A DNA stretch of 5,805 nt, from assembly GCA_020054965.1 (NCBI GenBank), contig JAIMZO010000110.1, forward strand, positions 1 through 5,805, written 5' to 3'. Position 1 is the stretch's first letter. Every line of letters begins with the position of its first letter. Of this stretch, positions 1 through 5,487 are shown in pieces. The DNA comes from Spirochaeta sp. GTDB lineage: Bacteria; Spirochaetota; Spirochaetia; Sphaerochaetales; Sphaerochaetaceae. Both the position numbers and the translations under genes were made by a program. The notes under the pieces were generated by a model that was not told the origin of the DNA, made no database searches, and worked only from the letters and a program-made list of their open reading frames with translations.

Positions 1-609
1 ACCGAAGTTGTCCCCTTCCAATTCAAGAAGGGCAGTGAACATTGCTCTTACTGAGGAGACATCCTTTCTCTTGATAAGTCTGTGGATGCCCTTTTTATAA
101 AAGGAGATGGCTTTATCTATGTTTCCCTTCTGCTTTGCATGTACGGCAAGTTGGCGGACGATCTCGACTTCCTCGTAATCCACCTTAACCAACCGTTCCC
201 AAAGCTGGAATTTCTCTTCTTCCTTTCCCATCTGCTCATATGAGTCGGCAAGCAAGCGAAGCGCATGCTTGTTCTCATTGCGACTGAGAATTTTCTGTGA
301 GAGATATTCAACAATATTCCATTTCTTTGCTTCCATGAACATCTCAATGAGACTGAGCAGCTGCAGATAATCATCCGCTCCTCTGCGTTCCAATTGGATG
401 GACCCACTGACGTACATGGCAATGATACTGTTTCGCTCCTTCTCATTGAGGTGCGTGTCGCACAAGCTCTTTGCTTCTGTCTTCTGTTCCTCGTCCATCT
501 CCATGATGTTCTTGTCCAGTTCCTGGAAGCTGCTTGTTGTATAGGTAGTTACGGTGCTTCTTGTCCATTGTTCTTCTTTCAGCAAGTTCTCAATCTCTTG
601 GAATCCCAT
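1..609 (-). CDS. greA: Probable spirochaete-type long GreA, N-terminal helical (TPR-like) part, partial
   Basis: The frame is open from an ATG at 609 down to base 1, giving 203 residues without a stop, and the gene continues outside the window. A GGAGG ribosome site at 615-619 lies five bases before the ATG, and a good promoter lies upstream, so the start is well supported. The protein begins MGFQEIENLLKEEQWTRSTV and looks wholly alpha-helical and charged. Residues about 114-182 read like two TPR repeats, for example ALRLLADSYEQMGKEEEKF and then AVHAKQKGNIDKAISFYKKG. Several spirochaetes are known to carry a GreA of about 900 residues, in which a long helical region precedes the usual coiled-coil and FKBP-like domains. 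GreA rescues backtracked RNA polymerase by stimulating transcript cleavage. The GreA domain itself lies beyond the window edge, so the name rests on the N-terminal resemblance and the probable phylum. It could instead be another TPR protein. No signal peptide is seen. Confidence 0.6.
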   Translation of the reverse strand, partial: MGFQEIENLLKEEQWTRSTVTTYTTSSFQELDKNIMEMDEEQKTEAKSLCDTHLNEKERNSIIAMYVSGSIQLERRGADDYLQLLSLIEMFMEAKKWNIVEYLSQKILSRNENKHALRLLADSYEQMGKEEEKFQLWERLVKVDYEEVEIVRQLAVHAKQKGNIDKAISFYKKGIHRLIKRKDVSSVRAMFTALLELEGDNFG

Positions 610-650
610 GGTTTCCTCCAAACATATTTGTCCAATTCTAAGACGTAAAT

Positions 651-689
651 AAAACCGGGCAGACCGGGACATAGCCTGCTCGGGGTTTT
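651..689 (-). terminator. Hairpin in the leader of the GreA-like gene, possible attenuator
   Basis: Arms 651-662 and 676-689 can pair: AAAACC with GGTTTT and GGGCAG with CTGCTC, with a two-base bulge and a loop of about 13 bases. Read on the minus strand, the stem has one A.C mismatch and ends in GGTTTTATTT, a fair uridine-rich tail. It lies between the predicted transcription start near 707 and the ATG at 609, so it would form in the 5' leader. Read on the plus strand the pairing is slightly better (G.U instead of A.C), but there is no good T-run and no gene to terminate. Its role as an attenuator is inference. Confidence 0.4.
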
Positions 690-713
690 CATTCATAGTT
701 GCTTTTCAATAGC

Positions 714-742
714 AATATAGCACGATTTGGAAAAACTAGCAA
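714..742 (-). promoter_or_regulatory. Sigma-70-type promoter for the GreA-like gene
   Basis: On the minus strand, TTGCTA (737-742) is followed after exactly 17 bases by TATATT (714-719). The bases just before the -10 read TGC, an extended -10. Transcription would start near 707, giving a leader of about 98 bases that contains the 651-689 hairpin and the GGAGG site. Spacing and both boxes are close to consensus, and the position between divergent genes fits. Confidence 0.65.
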
Positions 743-804
743 TCGATTTAAAGAAAGTGCATAAAACATATTAACAGATATATAGTATTTCCTGGAAGCA
801 ATCG

Positions 805-833
805 TTGCAAAACCTCTCTCTACCTGTTATAAA
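805..833 (+). promoter_or_regulatory. Sigma-70-type promoter for rpe, predicted leaderless
   Basis: TTGCAA (805-810) and TATAAA (828-833) are separated by exactly 17 bases, and the -10 is preceded by TGT (extended -10). The usual distance from a -10 box puts +1 at about 840, which is the A of the rpe start codon. The promoter therefore implies an mRNA with no, or almost no, 5' leader. It would drive rpe and dtd, and possibly recA by readthrough. Confidence 0.6.
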
Positions 834-839
834 TGGAGT

Positions 840-1508
840 ATGGAAACAGCTTCACTAAGAATTGCACCAAGCATGTTGTCTGCTGACTTCTCGCGCACCG
901 CTGAGGAAGTACAGAGTATCAACGAGAGCAAGGCAGATTGGGTACATCTGGATGTCATGGACGGTATGTTCGTCCCGAACATCACCTTCGGTCCCAAGTT
1001 TATCCAAGATCTCAGACCTCACTCAGACCTGGTCTTTGATGTACACCTTATGATTGATAAACCTGAGCGGTATATTTCACTGTTCATTGAGAGTGGAAGT
1101 GACTATATCACGGTACATGGGGAAGCATCACTGCATCTTCATCGTACCTTGCAGATGATAAAGGCTGGTGGCTGCAAGGCTGGGGTATCGCTCATTCCTT
1201 CCACACCGGTTAGCATGATTGAACCTATCCTTGATATGGTCGATTTGATACTCGTCATGACAGTGAATCCTGGCTTTGGTGGTCAGAGTCTCATCCCTTC
1301 CACACTACAGAAGATTGAACGGCTTGCTGAACTGAGGGAACAACATGGACATGATTACCTTATCAGTGTAGATGGGGGAGTGAATCTGGACACAGTAGGT
1401 CAGATTGCACAGCGAAAAGCAGATGTAGCTGTATGTGGAAGCGCCTTCTTTGGGGCTCCCGACAGGGTTGCCTTCATACAGGCTATGAAGGAACGAGCAC
1501 AGGCATGA
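840..1508 (+). CDS. rpe: Ribulose-phosphate 3-epimerase
   Basis: This cytosolic enzyme interconverts D-ribulose 5-phosphate and D-xylulose 5-phosphate in the pentose phosphate pathway. The 222 residues match the family's usual length and form one TIM barrel. Visible motifs are IAPSMLSADF (8-17), VHLDVMDGMFVPN (35-47), DVHLMI (67-72), MTVNPGFGGQ (140-149) and VDGGV (177-181). The expected metal ligands are His36, Asp38, His69 and Asp178, and Asp38 and Asp178 are also the expected acid/base pair. All are present. The usual NPATP loop reads IPSTP (119-123), so its Asn is replaced. The ATG at 840 is the only usable in-frame start near the conserved N-terminus, because no in-frame ATG, GTG or TTG is seen in the 50 bases before it. 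GGAG at 835-838 is too close to the ATG to act as a normal ribosome site, which fits a leaderless message. The stop overlaps the dtd start. Confidence 0.96.
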   Translation: METASLRIAPSMLSADFSRTAEEVQSINESKADWVHLDVMDGMFVPNITFGPKFIQDLRPHSDLVFDVHLMIDKPERYISLFIESGSDYITVHGEASLHLHRTLQMIKAGGCKAGVSLIPSTPVSMIEPILDMVDLILVMTVNPGFGGQSLIPSTLQKIERLAELREQHGHDYLISVDGGVNLDTVGQIAQRKADVAVCGSAFFGAPDRVAFIQAMKERAQA

Positions 1509-1945
1509 AGGCGGTCATCCAACGTGTCCAGGATGCAAGTGTTTCCGTTGAGGGAACTATCACGGGTAAGATCGACCATGGCCTTCTTGTCTATCTGGGC
1601 ATAGGACACGACGATACAGAAGCTCAACTTGCATGGTTATGCGAAAAAATCGTGAAGCTACGTGTTTTTGCCGATGAGCAGGGCAAAATGAACAAGAGTC
1701 TTTCTGACGTACAGGGGTCCATACTGGTCGTCAGCCAGTTCACATTGCTGGCAAATCTACGCAAGGGAAACCGCCCATCCTACAATGATGCTGCACCACC
1801 ACAAAAAGCTGAGGCTTTGTATGAACAATCCCTCAAGTTGTTTGCTCAGTTGGGGTTTCCTGTCTCTTCAGGTGAGTTTGGAGCACATATGAAGGTGTCC
1901 TATACCAATGACGGTCCGGTCACCCTCCTGCTTGAAGCAGATTAA
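1505..1945 (+). CDS. dtd: D-aminoacyl-tRNA deacylase (D-Tyr-tRNA deacylase)
   Basis: Dtd hydrolyses D-amino acids, and glycine mischarged on tRNA-Ala, from tRNA in the cytosol, keeping translation homochiral. It works as a homodimer. The predicted protein has 146 residues, typical of the family, and starts MKAVIQRVQDASVSVEG as most members do. The active-site motifs are SQFTL (77-81) and NDGPVT (135-140); the latter contains the Gly-cisPro pair that rejects L-amino acids. KGNRPS (87-92) is also family-typical. The ATG at 1505 overlaps the rpe TGA as ATGA, which fixes the start. An open frame continues 72 bases upstream inside rpe, but the family N-terminus matches 1505. A weak AAGGA lies 13 bases upstream inside rpe, so translation probably depends on coupling to rpe. 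The gene ends 50 bases before recA with no terminator between them. Confidence 0.96.
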   Translation: MKAVIQRVQDASVSVEGTITGKIDHGLLVYLGIGHDDTEAQLAWLCEKIVKLRVFADEQGKMNKSLSDVQGSILVVSQFTLLANLRKGNRPSYNDAAPPQKAEALYEQSLKLFAQLGFPVSSGEFGAHMKVSYTNDGPVTLLLEAD

Positions 1946-1956
1946 AGAATTTTGGA

Positions 1957-1969
1957 CTTATAGTATAAG
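1957..1969. promoter_or_regulatory. Perfect 6-1-6 palindrome before recA, candidate operator over a -10 box
   Basis: CTTATA G TATAAG is a perfect inverted repeat in the 50-base gap between dtd and recA, 26 bases before the recA ATG. It contains two overlapping -10-like hexamers, TATAGT (1959-1964) and TATAAG (1964-1969), but neither has a convincing -35 at 16-18 bases. recA is commonly controlled by the LexA repressor, and an operator overlapping the promoter would fit, but I do not recognise this as a known LexA box. An AT-rich palindrome of this size could also arise by chance. Confidence 0.4.
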
Positions 1970-1995
1970 GTTACAGAGTATTCGAGGAGCATATC

Positions 1996-3069
1996 ATGGC
2001 AAAGAACAGTAAAGATACGACATTCCCCACTGACCAGAATCAGAAACGGGACGCATTGGAAGCAGCAAGAGTCCAAATTGACAAGCAATTTGGAAAAGGA
2101 TCCTTGATGAGGCTCGGTGACAACAAGGAAAACCGAAACATTGAAAGCATCTCTTCCGGGTCCTTGCTTCTTGATGAAGCGCTTGGTATCGGAGGATACC
2201 CAAAGGGCAGGGTCATTGAGATCTACGGTCCTGAAAGCAGTGGCAAAACCACACTTGCACTTCATGCTATTGCAGAGAGCCAGAAAGCTGGGGGAATTGC
2301 CGCATTCATTGATGCCGAGCATGCCATGGATCCAAGTTATGCAAAGAAACTGGGTGTGAACATTGAAGAACTCTGGATCAGCCAACCGGACAGTGGAGAA
2401 CAGGCCCTGGAGATTGTAGAGTCCTTGGTACGGAGTGGGGCAGTGGATATCATTGTCGTGGACTCTGTTGCTGCCCTTACCCCACAAGCAGAGATCGATG
2501 GTGATATGGGTGACAGCCACATGGGTCTCCAGGCACGACTGATGAGCCAAGCGCTGCGCAAGCTAACCGGTCTGCTTTCCAAGAGCCACACCACCATCAT
2601 CTTCATCAACCAGATTCGTATGAAGATTGGCATCATGTTCGGCAATCCCGAGACAACCACTGGAGGGAATGCCCTGAAGTTCTACTCCTCTGTCCGCCTT
2701 GAGGTTCGCAAGATTGAATCCATCAGCAAAAGTGCCGATGATATCATTGGAAACCGGGTACGGATAAAGATAGTGAAGAACAAGGTTTCACCTCCCTTCA
2801 AGAAAGTTGAACTGGATCTCCTTTTCGGTGAAGGCATCAGCTACATTGCAAGCATCCTTGATGCAGCGCTCAAGTATGACATGCTGGAGAAAAGTGGTTC
2901 CTGGTACTCCTATAACGGGGAGAAGATCGGACAGGGAAGAGAGCGGACACTGGATTTCCTCAAGGACAACCCGGATATCGCCAATGACCTTGACAATCGC
3001 CTCAGGGCAAAGATGTTCCCCAAAGCGGATGCTGTTGAGGCAGCGGAAATGGCTCCAGAAGGCGAGTAA
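1996..3069 (+). CDS. recA: Recombinase RecA
   Basis: RecA forms ATP-dependent filaments on single-stranded DNA, carries out homologous pairing and strand exchange, and triggers LexA-type self-cleavage where LexA exists. The 357 residues match the usual 340-360. The Walker A motif GPESSGKT is at 78-85 and the Walker B strand is [10 protein letters not shown]. The L1/MAW-type segment [19 protein letters not shown], the NQIRMKIG loop with [19 protein letters not shown] (L2), and KNKVSPPFK with GEGIS near the C-terminal domain are all intact. The C-terminus is acidic ([10 protein letters not shown]), as in many RecA proteins, where it tempers DNA binding. No intein interrupts it. The start is set by GAGGAG (1984-1989), six bases before the ATG. 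It may be read from its own weak promoter at 1957-1969 and by readthrough from rpe-dtd. A strong hairpin follows 20 bases after the stop. Confidence 0.99.
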   Translation: MAKNSKDTTFPTDQNQKRDALEAARVQIDKQFGKGSLMRLGDNKENRNIESISSGSLLLDEALGIGGYPKGRVIEIYGPESSGKTTLALHAIAESQKAGGIAAFIDAEHAMDPSYAKKLGVNIEELWISQPDSGEQALEIVESLVRSGAVDIIVVDSVAALTPQAEIDGDMGDSHMGLQARLMSQALRKLTGLLSKSHTTIIFINQIRMKIGIMFGNPETTTGGNALKFYSSVRLEVRKIESISKSADDIIGNRVRIKIVKNKVSPPFKKVELDLLFGEGISYIASILDAALKYDMLEKSGSWYSYNGEKIGQGRERTLDFLKDNPDIANDLDNRLRAKMFPKADAVEAAEMAPEGE

Positions 3070-3089
3070 TTCCCAACAAGGACTGCTGG

Positions 3090-3119
3090 ACACGGAGGTG
3101 GAACAATCCACCTCTGTGT
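3090..3119 (+). terminator. Strong hairpin after recA, terminator-like without a T-run
   Basis: Arms 3090-3102 (ACACGGAGGTGGA) and 3107-3119 (TCCACCTCTGTGT) pair over 13 bases with a single G.U and an ACAA tetraloop. It is followed by TGTCAATA rather than a run of T, so it is not a classical intrinsic terminator. It may be a weak terminator, or a 3'-end stabiliser of the recA mRNA. Its right arm ends on the first base of the next promoter's -35 box. Confidence 0.6.
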
Positions 3120-3147
3120 TGTCAATACAGCATGTGTTCGGTATACT
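3119..3147 (+). promoter_or_regulatory. Sigma-70-type promoter for the scpA-scpB-rluB-cmk operon
   Basis: TTGTCA (3119-3124) and TATACT (3142-3147) are separated by exactly 17 bases, and each differs from consensus at one position. The predicted +1 is near 3154, leaving a leader of about 14 bases that carries the AGGGG ribosome site (3157-3161) for scpA. This is the best promoter on the plus strand of the window. Confidence 0.72.
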
Positions 3148-3167
3148 CGCGGTGAGAGGGGACCACG

Positions 3168-4115
3168 GTGCAAGAACAAACAGTACAAGAAGAACAAGTG
3201 CCGAATGGGACAACTTTCCATACTCCCACCTTCGAAGGTCCCTTGGACTTGTTGCTGTTCCTCATTCAAAAATCAGAAGTCAATATCTACGACATCCCCA
3301 TCTCCCTTATCACTGAACAGTTCTTGGGATATCTCAAGGAAGAAAAGGTGACTGAGCTTGGTGACCTGACGCAATTTTACAAGATGGCTGCAGACCTGCT
3401 GTATATCAAGAGCAGGATGTTGCTCCCTGTTGAACTGGAATTCGATGAAGAGTACCAAGATCCCAGACAAGAACTGGTGGACCGTCTGCTGGAGTACCAG
3501 AAGTTCAGGAAATATACTGAGTTGCTTACAGGCACCAATACCAGTACCGAATTGTTCATTACCCGGAAAAGCAGCCAATTTCGTCTTCCATTCGGAGATG
3601 AGGATCTGTTTGGCGATGTATCATTGCAGGATTTGCTCAATACGTTTTCACGGCTTATGACCACCATTACTCCGAACAAGGTGTTCAACGTCTACGAATC
3701 GGTAACAGTCAATGAAAAAATTGCCTTGATGCAGGAATTGTTTGAGATACAAGATTATATCACCCTGGAACAACTTATTGTCCATGATGACCAACTGCTC
3801 CATATTATCTGCAGTTTCATGGCGATTCTTGATGCCTGTAAACTCAGGATGATCACCCTCGTTCAGAGTGAACCGTTTGGTCCAATTCTCATCCGTAAGG
3901 TCGATGAGGCTTTTGAACAGGATTTTGAACACATGTACGATGATGATTTCGAGGAAATTGAGGAGGAAATCATCACTGCTCCAATCTCGGAAAGAGAAGA
4001 GGAGAGGTTTTTTGAGGAAGATGCAGATAATCTACGCACAACTACTGACGATGGTCGCGTTTTTCTGTATGATGATGAGAGTGAGGATGAGCAGATCATT
4101 CTCGACGGTGAGTGA
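3168..4115 (+). CDS. scpA: Segregation and condensation protein A (kleisin ScpA) with acidic tail
   Basis: ScpA is the kleisin of the bacterial condensin. It bridges the Smc heads and binds an ScpB dimer, helping to compact and segregate the chromosome. The N-terminal signature FEGPLDLLLFLIQKSEV (22-38) followed by IYDIPISLITEQFL is diagnostic, as is the helix AADLLYIKSRMLLP. A C-terminal winged-helix segment covers about 205-244 (IICSFMAILDACKLRMITL, FGPILIRKV). The protein has 315 residues, against roughly 240-270 in most members. The excess is a tail at about 245-315 with 31 Asp/Glu and only 4 Arg. The start is GTG at 3168, six bases after AGGGG; the GTG at 3152 is out of frame. The stop TGA is closely followed by scpB. 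The pairing with scpB is the usual arrangement and supports the call. Confidence 0.95.
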   Translation: MQEQTVQEEQVPNGTTFHTPTFEGPLDLLLFLIQKSEVNIYDIPISLITEQFLGYLKEEKVTELGDLTQFYKMAADLLYIKSRMLLPVELEFDEEYQDPRQELVDRLLEYQKFRKYTELLTGTNTSTELFITRKSSQFRLPFGDEDLFGDVSLQDLLNTFSRLMTTITPNKVFNVYESVTVNEKIALMQELFEIQDYITLEQLIVHDDQLLHIICSFMAILDACKLRMITLVQSEPFGPILIRKVDEAFEQDFEHMYDDDFEEIEEEIITAPISEREEERFFEEDADNLRTTTDDGRVFLYDDESEDEQIILDGE

Positions 4116-4116
4116 T

Positions 4117-4121
4117 AGGAG
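4117..4121 (+). promoter_or_regulatory. Ribosome binding site that sets the scpB start
   Basis: AGGAG lies just after the scpA stop and 5 and 8 bases before two adjacent in-frame GTG codons (4127 and 4130). The earlier in-frame GTG at 4112, which overlaps the scpA TGA, has no ribosome site before it and would place this AGGAG inside the gene. The later GTG codons are therefore preferred. Confidence 0.6.
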
Positions 4122-4126
4122 CGTCA

Positions 4127-4735
4127 GTGGTGGATAGGAAGAGGCAAGCGGACAAGGCTGGAATTCAGCAAAGCCCCCTCTTGAGTACCGAGGCCCGGTT
4201 GGTCGAAGTCATTCTCTTTTTGGAGAACGAACCGGTTAGTTTGGAACGATTGGGCAAGATGACCTCCCTCTCGGAGGAAACAACAAGAAATGCCATCACA
4301 GAACTGCAGGAACATTACCGTGAATACCTGCATGGACTGGACCTTGCTGAGAGCCAAGGTGCTTTCCAATTTTTACCTTCCTCTGATCTGCACGATAAGC
4401 TTCGTACCTGTTACGGCAAACGTGTCGACAGACGCCTCAGCCGTGCAGCCTTGGAAACACTGTCCATTGTGGCATACAGCCAACCGATTACCCGTAGGGA
4501 GATAGACAACATCCGTGGGGTCAGCAGTGACACCATCATCCGTTTGTTGCGAGACCGTGAATACATCAAGGTGATTGGAAGGAAGGATGTCCCAGGGCAT
4601 CCCTGCCTCTACGGCACCTCGAGGAAATTCCTTTTCGAATTCAACCTGGCAAGTATCAGTGCACTCCCCAAGCTCTCCGATATCGACCGACTGCGATTTG
4701 AAGCAGAACCAACACAGGAGAAAGACGAAGCATGA
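4127..4735 (+). CDS. scpB: Segregation and condensation protein B
   Basis: ScpB is the dimeric winged-helix partner that binds the ScpA kleisin in the Smc-ScpAB condensin, acting on the nucleoid. From GTG 4127 the protein has 202 residues, a normal length. An N-terminal winged helix begins at LSTEARLVEVILFLENEPVS (about 19-38). The second is marked by the conserved LSRAALETLSIVAY (104-117), QPITRREID (119-127), IRGVSSD (129-135), GRKDVPGHP (151-159) and LYGTS (161-165), then KFLFEFNL and LPKLSD near the end. The start could be 4127 or 4130, chosen for the AGGAG at 4117-4121. The longer alternative from 4112 adds five residues and makes a GTGA overlap with scpA. The stop overlaps the next ATG as ATGA, so the pseudouridine synthase is probably coupled to it. 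The first dozen residues are polar and basic and probably disordered. Confidence 0.94.
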   Translation: MVDRKRQADKAGIQQSPLLSTEARLVEVILFLENEPVSLERLGKMTSLSEETTRNAITELQEHYREYLHGLDLAESQGAFQFLPSSDLHDKLRTCYGKRVDRRLSRAALETLSIVAYSQPITRREIDNIRGVSSDTIIRLLRDREYIKVIGRKDVPGHPCLYGTSRKFLFEFNLASISALPKLSDIDRLRFEAEPTQEKDEA

Positions 4736-5487
4736 AATTATCATATCCGCTTAGATTACAGGTCTATTTGGCAAAGAGTGGTTGCGGGTCCCGCAGATCC
4801 TGCGAAACACTGATCACCAGTGGGCGGGTAACCGTGAATACGAAACGGGTAACAGAACTGGGAACCAAGGTAGATGAAGAAGATGTGGTCATGGTTGATG
4901 ACCAATTGGTGGAACCAAGTGAGAAAACCTACTACTACGCATTGCACAAGCCCAAGGGGTTCGTTTGCACGAACTGGGATCCAAACGAAAAAAACTACGC
5001 ACGTGATCTGATTGATATCCCAGACAAGAATCTTCTCTTCCATATTGGTCGACTCGACAAGGATTCCAGTGGCTTGATTCTCTTCACCAACGATGGGGAT
5101 GTAGCACAGAAAATCATGCATCCCTCCGAAGAGATTGAGAAGGAGTACCTGGTAAGCTGTACTACTGGCGTACGCAGGGAAGACCTGGAGGAGGCCCGTA
5201 AGGGAGTCCTCATAGATATGCCGCAGCCTTATACAATCAAACGTTTTGAGATCATCAGCAAGAAATGGGTACGGATCATCCTAACCGAGGGGAAGAACCG
5301 GGAAATCAGAAAGATTCTCAGCCACTATGGGTATGAGGTGAAGCAACTTGTCAGGATGAGGATTGGTTGTATTGAACTGGGGGACCTCAAGCCGGGTCAG
5401 TACCGGACTGTCACTTCTTCCGAGATCAAGGCACTCCTGAGTGGAGAAAATGATATTCTAAGAAAGAGTTCAGGGAGAGGATGGTAA
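4732..5487 (+). CDS. rluB: RsuA/RluB/RluE/RluF-family rRNA pseudouridine synthase
   Basis: The enzyme isomerises a specific uridine of ribosomal RNA to pseudouridine. By gene context (next to scpB) it is most likely the RluB type, which modifies the peptidyl-transferase region of 23S rRNA. RsuA (16S) is the alternative and the sequence alone does not settle it. An N-terminal S4 RNA-binding domain covers about 7-65 (LRLQVYLAKSGCGSRRSCE, SGRVTVN). The synthase domain follows, with LHKPKGF (71-77), the catalytic loop GRLDKDSSGL (106-115, catalytic Asp109), EKEYLV (136-141) and EGKNREIRKIL (186-196). The 251 residues are normal for the family. The ATG at 4732 overlaps the scpB TGA as ATGA, with AGGAG at 4716-4720 rather far upstream at 11 bases, so coupling to scpB is likely. 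The last dozen residues are basic and serine-rich. The TAA stop shares its last base with the cmk start. Confidence 0.92.
   Translation: MKLSYPLRLQVYLAKSGCGSRRSCETLITSGRVTVNTKRVTELGTKVDEEDVVMVDDQLVEPSEKTYYYALHKPKGFVCTNWDPNEKNYARDLIDIPDKNLLFHIGRLDKDSSGLILFTNDGDVAQKIMHPSEEIEKEYLVSCTTGVRREDLEEARKGVLIDMPQPYTIKRFEIISKKWVRIILTEGKNREIRKILSHYGYEVKQLVRMRIGCIELGDLKPGQYRTVTSSEIKALLSGENDILRKSSGRGW
5472..5480 (+). promoter_or_regulatory. Ribosome binding site that sets the cmk start
   Basis: AGGGAGAGG lies inside the end of the pseudouridine synthase gene. It is six bases before the ATG at 5487 but directly against the in-frame ATG at 5481, so the second ATG is the better start. Confidence 0.6.

Noticed and set aside
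394..648. Open frame of 84 codons on the plus strand, opposite the GreA-like gene
   Set aside because: It covers the start and ribosome site of the minus-strand gene, and its product is a low-complexity hydrophobic and cysteine-rich string typical of an antisense reading.
1932..1957. TTGAAG (1932) or TTGGAC (1952) as a -35 box for recA
   Set aside because: Neither has a good -10 at 16-18 bases, and spacing to TATAGT or TATAAG is wrong, so no full recA promoter is claimed.
1942..2550. Open frame of 202 codons on the minus strand, antisense to recA
   Set aside because: It lies opposite a certain recA gene, its product resembles no family I know, and no ribosome site or promoter supports it. 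It is a codon-bias shadow.
2230..2700. Possible intein in recA
   Set aside because: RecA inteins interrupt Walker A or nearby motifs. Here the motifs run on without insertion and the total length is normal.
3900..4112. Acidic end of scpA as the result of a frameshift
   Set aside because: The frame is continuous from the winged helix, acidic composition is even along the tail, and the stop sits immediately before scpB as expected.
4112..4126. GTG at 4112 as the scpB start with a GTGA overlap
   Set aside because: No ribosome site precedes it, whereas AGGAG at 4117-4121 is well placed for GTG 4127 or 4130. It is not excluded, because coupling to scpA could allow it.
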